Shown here: piece by piece, positions 1-5,304 of the stretch
How positions within the stretch are numbered: position 1 is the stretch's first letter
Layout of the letters: each line of letters starts with the position of its first letter
Source: Candidatus Dojkabacteria bacterium CG_4_10_14_0_2_um_filter_Dojkabacteria_WS6_41_15
GTDB lineage: Bacteria > Patescibacteriota > Dojkabacteria > GCA-002793355
DNA: 9,273 nt
NCBI GenBank assembly: GCA_002793355.1
Contig: PFQB01000090.1
Span: 1-9,273 of the forward strand
Direction of reading: 5' to 3'
The notes under the pieces: generated by a model
What the model was told of the DNA's origin: nothing
Seen by the model: the letters and a program-made list of their open reading frames with translations, nothing else
The model's database searches: none
Translations under genes and position numbers: made by a program

Positions 1-12
1 CAAGTACCCGAT
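1..12 (+). repeat. Terminal inverted repeat of the IS, orfB-side end (outermost bases outside window)
   Basis: caagtacccgat pairs with atcgggtacctg at 1107-1118 with one mismatch. It lies immediately downstream of the orfB stop, where an IS3 right end should be. Confidence 0.8.
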
Positions 13-14
13 TT

Positions 15-803
15 TCAGGAATGGCTGTCTAGATACTTTTTAGGTGGCATACCCAATGCTGTATGGATGCGGAAATTGTTGTAGTAATACATATAACTGT
101 ATATCTCCTCCGACAATTCACCGACACTCTCAAACCGCTCCAAGTCACCGTTCTCCTCCTTAAACCTGCCAAAAAATGATTCTTGGTACGGATTCTGCCA
201 TGGACTTCCTTTGTCACTTACTGAGACCTTAACACCAAGTCCTTCAAGGTAGCTGGTGCATGACTTTGCCATGTTTTCATTACCTTGATCGCTGTGAAAA
301 TATGTTGGGACTGTGCCTGTTTGCGCAATCGCTCCCTTAATACAGGTGAGTACTAAATCGGCGTCGTGGTGATTACTCATACGTGAGCTGAGTATTTCTC
401 GAGTAAATATATCTTTAACGGTTGAGAGGTACACAAAGCTCCCATGAAATTTGATATAGGTGAGATCTGTTACCCATATCTCATTGGTCTGGGCCGAAAC
501 AATATTTTTAATGAGATTTGTATATGAATGGTCTGTTGTAGATTTTGTTGTGAAGTACTTTTTGGCTTTACGTCGAGGAGGTTTAATACCATATTTGTTC
601 ATGACACGCGATACTCGATTGTGGCCAAGAAGTAGTGCCATAGCAACACGTTTATGGCCATATGCTGGGTGTACAAGATGTAACGATTCGATATCAGTCT
701 TCAGGAGCTGATCTTTTTGTTCTTGTATGGAAACATAGTACTTGCTTTTAGTACTAACTCCTACTGCGGTAGCAATCATGCGTGGATATGCTGTACCTTT
801 CAC
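15..803 (-). CDS. IS3-family transposase orfB, DDE integrase core
   Basis: This is the catalytic half of an IS3 transposase (262 residues from a GTG at 803). It carries out DNA cleavage and strand transfer at the IS ends. The rve-type core runs from about residue 100 to the end. The DDE triad is visible as D113 (WVTDLTYIKF), D172 (YFHSDQGNE) and E208 (NPYQESFFGRF), with 35 residues between the second D and the E, the classic DD(35)E spacing. An HTH_21-like segment (HPAYGHKRV) precedes it. The frame is -1 relative to orfA and stays open up to the slippery site at 812-818, so the natural product is probably an OrfAB fusion; the GTG start may only give a separate OrfB. The stop lies 2-3 nt inside the terminal repeat. 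No disruption is seen, so the transposase could be active. Confidence 0.93.
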   Translation of the reverse strand: MKGTAYPRMIATAVGVSTKSKYYVSIQEQKDQLLKTDIESLHLVHPAYGHKRVAMALLLGHNRVSRVMNKYGIKPPRRKAKKYFTTKSTTDHSYTNLIKNIVSAQTNEIWVTDLTYIKFHGSFVYLSTVKDIFTREILSSRMSNHHDADLVLTCIKGAIAQTGTVPTYFHSDQGNENMAKSCTSYLEGLGVKVSVSDKGSPWQNPYQESFFGRFKEENGDLERFESVGELSEEIYSYMYYYNNFRIHTALGMPPKKYLDSHS

Positions 804-808
804 AATCT

Positions 809-1054
809 CTACTTTTTTCCCCTGCTCAGGTCGAGCGTCAGGAGACCGATGATACGTTTTAGTTCGTCGTTTTCTTTTTTGAGCTTGTTGTACTTGAGTT
901 GTGAAATGCCTTCAGGAGATATCTCAGCACTCAGCCAAGAATATACACTTTTGTCACTAATCCCATACAGATCTGCAACCTCTTTAACTTTGGCACCGCT
1001 TCGGATTTTTGTGAGGACTTCATCCCTTATCTCTTTGGAAATACGTTTCATCAT
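809..1054 (-). CDS. IS3-family transposase orfA, HTH DNA-binding subunit
   Basis: This 81-residue protein has the usual IS3/IS911 OrfA layout. A helix-turn-helix of the HTH_Tnp_1 type occupies about residues 5-46 (EVADLYGISDKSVYSWL is the recognition part), followed by a heptad-rich leucine-zipper-like helix (LKYNKLKKENDELKRIIGLL) for multimerisation. It binds the IS terminal repeats and, when extended by frameshifting into orfB, directs the catalytic domain to them. Two adjacent ATG codons (1054 and 1051) could serve as start. No good Shine-Dalgarno is visible. The gene ends in TAG immediately after the slippery heptamer. An imperfect 19-bp palindrome lies between its start and the IS end. 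Confidence 0.9.
   Translation of the reverse strand: MMKRISKEIRDEVLTKIRSGAKVKEVADLYGISDKSVYSWLSAEISPEGISQLKYNKLKKENDELKRIIGLLTLDLSRGKK
812..818 (-). other. Programmed -1 ribosomal frameshift site (A_AAA_AAG) joining orfA to orfB
   Basis: On the minus strand the last codons of orfA read GGA AAA AAG TAG. The heptamer A_AAA_AAG is in the zero frame and is the slippery sequence known from IS911 and other IS3 elements. A -1 slip yields AAA AAA GTA GAG ATT GTG and reads straight into orfB. A purine-rich AGCAGGGG lies directly upstream but is closer than the usual stimulatory Shine-Dalgarno spacing. I infer the shift from the motif and the phase of the two frames. Confidence 0.85.
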
Positions 1055-1078
1055 ACAATTTTACCAAATATATTACGT

Positions 1079-1097
1079 CAGTTTTTCTAGAAAACTG
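1079..1097. promoter_or_regulatory. Imperfect palindrome upstream of IS orfA, possible operator
   Basis: The sequence cagttttt-ctag-aaaactg has 7-8 bp arms around CTAG. It lies between the IS end and the orfA start, where the transposase promoter should be. A TAATAT that could act as a -10 box lies just downstream on the minus strand. OrfA-type proteins often bind here and repress their own promoter; that role is inferred only from position and symmetry. Confidence 0.4.
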
Positions 1098-1106
1098 TTC
1101 TAGTAT

Positions 1107-1121
1107 ATCGGGTACCTGTCA
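1107..1121 (+). repeat. Terminal inverted repeat of the IS, orfA-side end
   Basis: The reverse complement reads TGACAGGTACCCGAT. It matches the other end over 12 positions with one mismatch and begins with TG. The outermost 11 bases are repeated once more immediately outside, at 1122-1132, so the exact boundary could be 1121 or 1132. Confidence 0.75.
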
Positions 1122-1132
1122 GGTACCTGTCA
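1111..1132 (+). repeat. 11-bp tandem duplication of the IS tip
   Basis: The unit ggtacctgtca occurs twice head to tail (1111-1121 and 1122-1132). Only the inner copy continues into the IS sequence atcgg, so the outer copy is either a leftover tip of a previous insertion or end junction, or part of the target. Confidence 0.85.
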
Positions 1133-1311
1133 GATATATTCTAGAATTCAGAGTAGACGACCTAAAAACAATGTATTCAAGACTTCAGGAGATGAGCGCC
1201 AAAATAATCAGAAAACCTGAATTTGTTAAGGAAGTTGATTGTTTTGTAATAACTGCCTCTGACCCAGAAGGGAATACAATACAATTCCTGGGGAATGAGT
1301 ATAATGAGTAG
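1133..1311 (+). pseudogene. C-terminal remnant of a VOC (glyoxalase/bleomycin-resistance) family gene, cut by the IS
   Basis: An open frame with codons starting at 1132/1135 and ending in TAG at 1309-1311 encodes RYILEFRVDDLKTMYSRL, then a linker, then DPEGNTIQFLGNEYNE. The pattern FRVDDL...MYSRLQEM followed by SDPEGNTIQFLG is the second beta-alpha-beta-beta-beta unit of VOC proteins; the DPxGNxxxF turn is their hallmark and also appears in the intact VOC gene at 5305 as DPDGNAWQFMG. The N-terminal half and any start codon are absent, and the reading frame runs directly into the IS end. The missing half should lie to the left of the IS, outside the window. The fragment (about 59 codons) is probably not translated, although an internal ATG at 1171 exists. 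Confidence 0.78.
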
Positions 1312-1359
1312 CTCAGAGTTCTAAACCAGTATATATTTGTTCAAGATCAGGGACAAAAC

Positions 1360-1389
1360 AAAAAAAGGGGAGCCCCATGCTCCCCCTTT
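1360..1389 (-). terminator. Rho-independent terminator of the sigma factor operon
   Basis: On the minus strand a GC-rich stem GGGGAGC / GCTCCCC (1379-1385 with 1367-1373) with a 5-nt loop is followed by a run of six T from 1366 down to 1361. It lies 25-50 nt after the stop of the small secreted protein gene. The plus strand also has a short T run after the stem (ccttt), so weak activity for the VOC remnant side is possible. Confidence 0.88.
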
Positions 1390-1413
1390 CACAAACTACG
1401 AATGACTTCGTTG

Positions 1414-1842
1414 TTACTCCATCATGTCGCATGTGCCGTTTTTGTTGGCATCAACGAAGTTTCCTCCATTGTTCTGGCCTCGAACGCCCGAGCGTCCCAT
1501 ACCATTTCCTTGCCTTAGACCAAGCTCCGCTCGAAGTTTTGCGGCTTCGACTGTTTTGCCTTGTTCAGCAAGTGCCCAAGCATCTGCAAATTTGTTGAAC
1601 TCCACTTGAGTATCAACAATTCGCAACACACCAGGTTGTCGACCGTTTTCGGTCATAAGCTTTTTCCATGCAGCAAAGTCTTTTGCTTTAAAGGCTTTCT
1701 CCATAGCTGCTTCTCTTTCTGGCGTATAGTTAGGTCCTTGCTTAGTATTATCGCCACGATATGCAGAAACTGCGGGCATTGCAATTAGTGCAATCCCAAC
1801 CACTGCTGTAGCAACAGCGATGCCAATTACGTATCTATTCAT
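1414..1842 (-). CDS. Small secreted protein with signal peptide and a C-terminal DxNxxG calcium-loop-like tail
   Basis: This is a 142-residue exported protein of unknown function. Residues 1-27 form a signal peptide: MNR, a hydrophobic core (VIGIAVATAVVGIALIAM), then PAVSA before YRG, a signal peptidase I type site with no lipobox Cys. The mature part (about 40-108) is a charged helical domain, YTPEREAAMEKAFKAKDFAAW...FADAWALAEQGKTVEAAKLRAELGL, with the look of two helical hairpins. A Gly/Asn/Arg-rich linker (111-127) follows. The end, NFVDANKNGTCDMME, resembles the Ca-binding loop DxNxxGxxD of EF-hand or dockerin-like tails. It is the last gene of the unit with the sigma factor and membrane protein, 45 nt after the latter, and is closed by a strong terminator. 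It may be a target or sensor of that envelope-stress-type system (inference). Confidence 0.8.
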   Translation of the reverse strand: MNRYVIGIAVATAVVGIALIAMPAVSAYRGDNTKQGPNYTPEREAAMEKAFKAKDFAAWKKLMTENGRQPGVLRIVDTQVEFNKFADAWALAEQGKTVEAAKLRAELGLRQGNGMGRSGVRGQNNGGNFVDANKNGTCDMME

Positions 1843-1887
1843 TTGTATGTAATCAAATTTATATAATTGGGATTGAGCTCTTCCCTT

Positions 1888-2637
1888 CTACCTAGTTATA
1901 CGCATCATTCCACCATTTCCTTGCATTACATTTCGCATCATGCCATTACCTTCCCAGGGTCTAAACTCGGTTGCATCGAACGTAGTTGCGTCTGTCTGTG
2001 TTCCCAATACCTTGATAAACTCGCCTTTACTCAGAGAGACTCTCGAAATGGTCGCTTGAGAGCAGGTAATCTTCCACAATTTGCCTCTTAAGTCACGCAA
2101 TGTTAAGGTATTGGCTCTTGTGTTTATTGCGACAATTTTTCCAGCCAACCTTCCTTGTTGCGGATTCATCCAAACACCACCCCGCATATCACCATACATC
2201 GTGTACCCAGGAACATGTTGTACGAAGTAGCTGTTCAATCGGGGTGCAAAGCCAGAAAAGAGGAGAATAACACCTATCACTATTGATATGCCAATGGTTG
2301 CACCAAAGATCTGAACGGTCCTCCATTTATAGCCATCTTCTGTATGAATAAAGTTGTGATAGGCAACATACACAAAAATTGCTAAAAGAATTAACCAAAA
2401 GTAGGGAATCGCAGATAGTAATTGCCAAAATTGTGCACGGGAAGATTGCGCCGGTAACAAATCAATCGGGCTGAGGAGTAGATGTAACCCGATTGCAACC
2501 GAAACAGCGCCAAACACAACGCTAACAATAGCCATTGCCCATATAACGTTGCTTTTTAAGAGTAGATGCCACTTTGGTATAGGGGTAATCTTTTCTGCCG
2601 TAATCTTTGTAATTATCTTTTCGCTTAGTTTAGTCAT
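1888..2637 (-). CDS. Three-helix membrane protein with extracytoplasmic OB-like domain, possible anti-sigma or sensor partner
   Basis: This is a 249-residue protein from an ATG at 2637; an in-frame TTG at 2646 would add three residues but is less likely. Residues 1-29 are a basic cytoplasmic tail. Membrane segments are at about 31-55, 76-95 and 109-130, which places the C-terminal half outside. Residues 162-228 (GKIVAINTRANTLTLRDLRGKLWKI...GEFIKVLGT...TFDATEFRPW) look like a small beta-barrel of the DUF5666/OB type. The end is Gly- and Met-rich (GNGMMRNVMQGNGGMMR). The start overlaps the sigma factor stop by 8 nt (ATGACTAA), which implies translational coupling. Membrane proteins in this position usually hold the ECF sigma factor inactive, but no ASD or zinc anti-sigma motif (HxxxCxxC) is seen, so that role is inferred from context. 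Confidence 0.82.
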   Translation of the reverse strand: MTKLSEKIITKITAEKITPIPKWHLLLKSNVIWAMAIVSVVFGAVSVAIGLHLLLSPIDLLPAQSSRAQFWQLLSAIPYFWLILLAIFVYVAYHNFIHTEDGYKWRTVQIFGATIGISIVIGVILLFSGFAPRLNSYFVQHVPGYTMYGDMRGGVWMNPQQGRLAGKIVAINTRANTLTLRDLRGKLWKITCSQATISRVSLSKGEFIKVLGTQTDATTFDATEFRPWEGNGMMRNVMQGNGGMMRITR

Positions 2638-3193
2638 GATGTACAAGTTTCTTTAATTTATTTTTTGCTCTATGAATAATTGATGCAACTGTTCCTTCGG
2701 GAATTTGAAGAATCGCCGCGATTTCGTTGTATTCTTTTTGTTCGCAATAACGGAGTAGTAATACTTCGCGGTCTTGCGTATTGAGCAGCTTGATTTTGCC
2801 TTTTACTAATTCAAGTTTCAGAAACTGTTCAACATCTTTTTCAATATCTTCGTCACTTGAAATATTTTCCATTACATCAGCCGTTTCGTCCGATGTTTCG
2901 GGCACGTACTCTGCAGCCAGTCTGTTACGGTGCTTACGAAAAAACGACATCGCTTGATTGTGCGCGATCCGGTAAATCCAAGTAGAAAAGGAATACTCAC
3001 TCTTGTAGCTATTCAAAAACCTATATGCAGCGATAAAGATTTCTTGCAATATATCCTCTCGATCCTCTTTCGAAGCGAAAATTATGGATTGAAGGTATGA
3101 AGCTAGCTTTCGCTCATATTTTTCAACAAGAGGTGCGAATTCATTCGAATCTACCAATGCACGTTGGACTAATAAGATGTCTTCTGTGTTCAT
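2630..3193 (-). CDS. ECF-type RNA polymerase sigma factor (sigma-70 family, RpoE-like)
   Basis: This is a 187-residue alternative sigma factor that would direct RNA polymerase to a small regulon. Region 2 occupies about residues 19-90, with the -10-recognition helix pattern DREDILQEIFIAAYRFLNSY and STWIYRIAHNQAMSFFRKHR. A linker rich in acidic residues (95-125) follows. Region 4 spans about 133-184, with LLNTQDREVLLLRYCEQKEYNEIAAIL and the HTH IPEGTVASIIHRAKNKLKKL. There is no region 1 or 3, which defines the ECF group. It is the first gene of a three-gene minus-strand unit and overlaps the next gene by 8 nt. The ATG follows a TATAAT-like hexamer by only 5 nt, so a leaderless mRNA is possible. 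Family membership is secure; the signal it responds to is unknown. Confidence 0.94.
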   Translation of the reverse strand: MNTEDILLVQRALVDSNEFAPLVEKYERKLASYLQSIIFASKEDREDILQEIFIAAYRFLNSYKSEYSFSTWIYRIAHNQAMSFFRKHRNRLAAEYVPETSDETADVMENISSDEDIEKDVEQFLKLELVKGKIKLLNTQDREVLLLRYCEQKEYNEIAAILQIPEGTVASIIHRAKNKLKKLVHHD

Positions 3194-3198
3194 TTATT

Positions 3199-3204
3199 AT
3201 TATA
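3199..3204 (-). promoter_or_regulatory. Putative -10 box of the sigma factor operon, 5 nt before the ATG
   Basis: The minus strand reads TATAAT at 3204-3199, then five bases, then ATG at 3193. A start site 6-7 nt after the hexamer falls at or inside the ATG, consistent with a leaderless transcript. No convincing -35 match is found 16-18 nt upstream, so this remains tentative. Confidence 0.4.
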
Positions 3205-3287
3205 CGCGAAGTTGCGGTAAATTCTTGCATAGCGGATAAGTATTTTTGTTAACAAGTTAGATTCCTGCGCAAATGTTGTAAAAGGCA

Positions 3288-3293
3288 TATAAT
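3288..3293 (+). promoter_or_regulatory. Putative -10 box (TATAAT) upstream of the zinc-ribbon/coiled-coil gene
   Basis: A perfect TATAAT lies in the 154-bp divergent region between the sigma factor and the gene at 3348. A transcript from about 3300 would have a leader near 48 nt. No good -35 hexamer is seen at the expected distance. The rest of 3194-3347 shows no RNA gene or repeat that I can recognise. Confidence 0.4.
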
Positions 3294-3347
3294 GAGTGTA
3301 TCGAGAGAAGAATAATTCGTGCAAAACTAAATTTTTGGTAAATAATA

Positions 3348-3692
3348 ATGGCTGTTACGATTAAATGTGACGAGTGTGGATACATAATGACAGTACCCGA
3401 CGTGACCAGTAAAGCGACAGAGACTGCAAATCTGCAAAATGTACAAATTAAAAATCAAGCAGAAATGCAAAAAGTTCTAGATACACAAAAATATTTGGTC
3501 CAACAGATGAAGGCGGAATTTGAGAAAGTAAAATTGGCGTTAATAGAGGCGACCAAATATGAAACAGTAACGAAATTAAACCTAGAGTCAACGGCAAAAG
3601 TCGTTTTAGCTGACGGCGCCGTCCTTGCAAAAAAACAGCAAAACCAGGCATTATTGGACCAGATTTCTAGTCTTATGTTGCAGATACAGTGA
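3348..3692 (+). CDS. Hypothetical protein with N-terminal CxxC knuckle and long coiled coil
   Basis: This is a 114-residue protein I do not recognise. The first 20 residues read like half of a zinc ribbon (MAVTIKCDECGYIMTVPD), with a single CxxC (C7, C10) and no second pair, so metal binding would need dimerisation. From about residue 22 to the end the sequence is almost entirely helical and rich in Q, K, E, A and L (for example NQAEMQKVLDTQKYLVQQMKAEFEKVKLALIEA), a likely coiled coil. No membrane segment or signal peptide is present. It is divergent from the sigma factor operon and followed after 50 nt by a gene with its own promoter-like sequence, so it is probably a single-gene unit. Confidence 0.7.
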   Translation: MAVTIKCDECGYIMTVPDVTSKATETANLQNVQIKNQAEMQKVLDTQKYLVQQMKAEFEKVKLALIEATKYETVTKLNLESTAKVVLADGAVLAKKQQNQALLDQISSLMLQIQ

Positions 3693-3708
3693 TGAAGGGC
3701 TTTTCGTA

Positions 3709-3736
3709 TTGCATGTTTTGAGAATCGTACTAGAAT
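3709..3736 (+). promoter_or_regulatory. Promoter-like TTGCAT-N16-TAGAAT placing the start at the next ATG
   Basis: The hexamers TTGCAT (3709-3714) and TAGAAT (3731-3736) are 16 bp apart. Only six bases separate the -10 box from the ATG at 3743, so the transcript would begin at or next to the start codon. No Shine-Dalgarno lies in between, which supports leaderless translation. Confidence 0.5.
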
Positions 3737-3742
3737 AGAATT

Positions 3743-4216
3743 ATGAACAATCAAACACAAGAATGTTGCCCTCGCTTCGGTCCATCGCTTTGGGATGGCA
3801 AGACCGTCGAATGGAAGGATAAGAAGTTTATAAAAGATAAAGTCTTTACGGTATTCAATATTCCCCTAAACTTTGGCGGAGTTATGACGCGAGCCACTCG
3901 AAAAATTGAAGCGGCTGGCTTAACGATGCTAGATGGATTGTGTCTTTCCGAATGTACCTCGTTGTGGAATACCGACGTGTTTTTGGCAGTAGAGAAAGAG
4001 GTTGCCGGCGCCGAAAACGTACAGATGTCCGGAAAATTCTTTTGTAAAGTATACGAAGGATCTTTTCAGGATACCGGAAAGTGGTTTGCCGATTTTGACA
4101 AATACGTGAAAGAAAAAGGCTTTACTGTGTCAAAAGTGTATTCGTGGTATACAACGTGTCCAAATTGTGCAGAAAAGTACGGGAAGAATTATGTGGTGCT
4201 ACTGGGAAAAATATAG
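3743..4216 (+). CDS. Conserved protein with N-terminal CC and C-terminal CPxC, GyrI-like/'hydrolase' type
   Basis: This is a 157-residue cytoplasmic protein. The N-terminus carries C8-C9 followed by PRFGPSLWDGKTVEWKDKKF. The core includes VFNIPLNFGGVMTRATRKIEAAG and SLWNTDVFLAVEKEVAGAENVQMSGKFFCKVYEG. The end has TTCPNCAEKYGKNYVVLLGKI with C139 and C142. From memory this matches a widespread small family often labelled simply 'hydrolase', with a GyrI/SOUL-like small-molecule-binding fold; its true function is not established. The paired cysteines at both ends could bind a metal or form a redox pair (inference). It is a single-gene unit with its own promoter-like sequence, and the next gene starts 50 nt downstream. 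Confidence 0.75.
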   Translation: MNNQTQECCPRFGPSLWDGKTVEWKDKKFIKDKVFTVFNIPLNFGGVMTRATRKIEAAGLTMLDGLCLSECTSLWNTDVFLAVEKEVAGAENVQMSGKFFCKVYEGSFQDTGKWFADFDKYVKEKGFTVSKVYSWYTTCPNCAEKYGKNYVVLLGKI

Positions 4217-4223
4217 AAACGGG

Positions 4224-4249
4224 TGAAAATATAGCCATGATGGTTTTTT
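4224..4249 (+). terminator. Possible weak terminator after the CC/CPxC protein gene
   Basis: AGCC and GGTT flank a 5-nt loop (ATGAT) and are followed by a run of T (ggttttttc). Upstream A residues could extend the stem with the T run. The stem has only two G-C pairs, so termination would be inefficient. It sits between two separately promoted genes. Confidence 0.3.
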
Positions 4250-4266
4250 CGTAGTACCATATTGTA

Positions 4267-4602
4267 ATGTCATATTTTGTACTAAGAGATGGCACAATAA
4301 TTGAGAAAATTATTGTATCTGCGGTTATAGTTGTATTCTTCTTGGCAATCTTTCAAAATAAATTACAATTGCCAACAGTAGTCTTTGGTGTTCTTTTTGG
4401 TGTCGTCTTCACTCTAAGTTGTATACGAACAATATTGAGTATCTCATCTATGATTAGTTCGACGATTTCTCCAGCGATGCAAGTAGCTCAAGAGCAAAGT
4501 GAAATTATGAAGAGTAAGGGAATGGTAGTTACTGGAGAAAAGCTTCATAAGGAAGTCCATGAAGAAATGTCAAAGAAAATCGAGAAAGAGAAACAATTAT
4601 GA
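4267..4602 (+). CDS. Small membrane protein with two helices and a charged cytoplasmic tail
   Basis: This is a 111-residue protein of unknown function. Two hydrophobic segments are visible, about residues 13-31 (KIIVSAVIVVFFLAIF) and 36-60 (LPTVVFGVLFGVVFTLSCIRTIL), joined by a very short turn (QNKLQ). A hydroxyl-rich stretch (SISSMISSTISP) and a strongly charged helical tail (KLHKEVHEEMSKKIEKEKQL) follow, probably both cytoplasmic. The stop codon overlaps the ATG of the C39-like peptidase gene by 4 nt (ATGA), so the two are translationally coupled and probably act together, for example with this protein anchoring or inhibiting the peptidase. No homologue is recognised. Confidence 0.75.
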   Translation: MSYFVLRDGTIIEKIIVSAVIVVFFLAIFQNKLQLPTVVFGVLFGVVFTLSCIRTILSISSMISSTISPAMQVAQEQSEIMKSKGMVVTGEKLHKEVHEEMSKKIEKEKQL

Positions 4603-5219
4603 AACTAAAGCATTTTCGTCAAGAGCATTCACATACCTGTGGAATTGCTGCAATGAGGATGCTTTTATGCGGACTTGGTATTGAAATCTCGGAAAAAGAA
4701 TACATGAAGTTGGTAACGATTCATAGTTATGGCATATTTTCCACGGAATTAGTCATTCCATTCATAAATAAAGGAATTAAAGCAACTGCGTATACGTATA
4801 ATCTCCCTATCTTGGCACGTTTGAACCTGCCCCTTGGCGCAGAAGTAAAAATGGAACATTTACTTAAAGGATTGAAAGCTCCTAGTACGCGTCTAGTTGC
4901 CGAAAGTATGAAAGCATTTATTGAGGTGGGTGGAAAAATGTATTGGCAACCGCCAACTTTGCATAGCTTACAGCAAAAATTACAAAAGGGACCCGCACTA
5001 ATAAGCGTAAATACCGCCGCATTGGGTGACTATTGGCGACATTGGAATAATGGACATTATTTGGTTGTTTCAGAAAGCGATGAAAAACGTTCTCGTGTCT
5101 ACGATCCCTACTATGAAAAGCCACAGGGGAGCTACTGGGTTGAAAACGAACGACTTATCCCTGCCATCACCGTTAATTCGATGCGGTCAACTGATTATTG
5201 TATGACGTTGGAGAGGTAG
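4599..5219 (+). CDS. C39-like cysteine peptidase (papain-like fold)
   Basis: This is a 206-residue protein with the catalytic signature of peptidase family C39 and its relatives. Q8 (oxyanion hole) and C14 sit in FRQEHSHTCGIAAMRMLL, the expected Q-x5-C spacing. H153 is in NGHYLVV and D169 in RVYDPYYE, completing a Cys-His-Asp triad. Family members cleave double-glycine leader peptides in bacteriocin export or act as stand-alone peptidases. This one lacks a signal peptide and any fused ABC transporter, and no transporter or leader-peptide gene is seen nearby. Its partner is the small membrane protein whose stop overlaps its ATG. The substrate is unknown. An additional segment (about 64-128) between Cys and His is longer than in minimal C39 domains. 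Confidence 0.83.
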   Translation: MKLKHFRQEHSHTCGIAAMRMLLCGLGIEISEKEYMKLVTIHSYGIFSTELVIPFINKGIKATAYTYNLPILARLNLPLGAEVKMEHLLKGLKAPSTRLVAESMKAFIEVGGKMYWQPPTLHSLQQKLQKGPALISVNTAALGDYWRHWNNGHYLVVSESDEKRSRVYDPYYEKPQGSYWVENERLIPAITVNSMRSTDYCMTLER

Positions 5220-5260
5220 CAGGCAAATTATTAACGAGCACAAATTTCTCGCCGAAGTTT

Positions 5261-5269
5261 TGCTATAAT
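5261..5269 (+). promoter_or_regulatory. Extended -10 promoter element (TGC-TATAAT) for the VOC gene
   Basis: A perfect TATAAT at 5264-5269 is preceded by TG-N, the extended -10 motif that can work without a -35 box. It gives a leader of about 29 nt for the gene at 5305, the longest in this set of single-gene units. The purine run gaaaagaaaag before the ATG may serve as a weak ribosome binding site. Confidence 0.6.
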
Positions 5270-5304
5270 CAAGGCTGGACAACTTACTTGTTAGAAAAGA
5301 AAAG

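Larger units (their letters stand above)
1..1121 (-). mobile_element. IS3-family insertion sequence, nearly complete (last few bases of one end outside the window)
   Basis: The element contains orfA (HTH) and orfB (DDE integrase core) in overlapping -1 phase, as expected of the IS3 family. The two ends match as inverted repeats: positions 1-12 read caagtacccgat, and the complement of 1107-1118 reads caggtacccgat (11 of 12 identical). Extending the inner end outward to 1121 gives a tip of TGACAGGTACCCGAT, which starts with the TG usual for IS3-family ends, so about three bases of the other end should lie just before position 1. The full IS would then be about 1.12 kb, slightly short for the family. 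It sits directly against the remnant of a VOC gene on its right. The direct repeat of the target cannot be seen because the left flank is missing. Confidence 0.88.

Noticed and set aside
717..1103. Plus-strand open frame of 128 codons
   Set aside because: It lies antisense to the IS3 orfA and orfB start, has low-complexity Ser/Leu-rich composition and no recognisable domain.
1869..1885. Hairpin-like gggattgagctcttccc between the membrane and secreted protein genes
   Set aside because: Only four outer pairs align and the centre is off register; no T run follows, so it is not supported as a terminator or operator.
1561..2091. Short plus-strand frames opposite the secreted and membrane protein genes
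   Set aside because: All lie antisense to genes with a signal peptide or membrane helices and carry no motif.
2637..2646. TTG start at 2646 adding MYI to the membrane protein
   Set aside because: An ATG three codons later overlaps the sigma factor stop in the typical coupled manner and is the better start; no Shine-Dalgarno favours the TTG.
3455..3760. Minus-strand open frames opposite the coiled-coil gene
   Set aside because: Cys/Phe-rich antisense translation of a Lys/Gln-rich coding region; the plus frame has a sensible start and composition.
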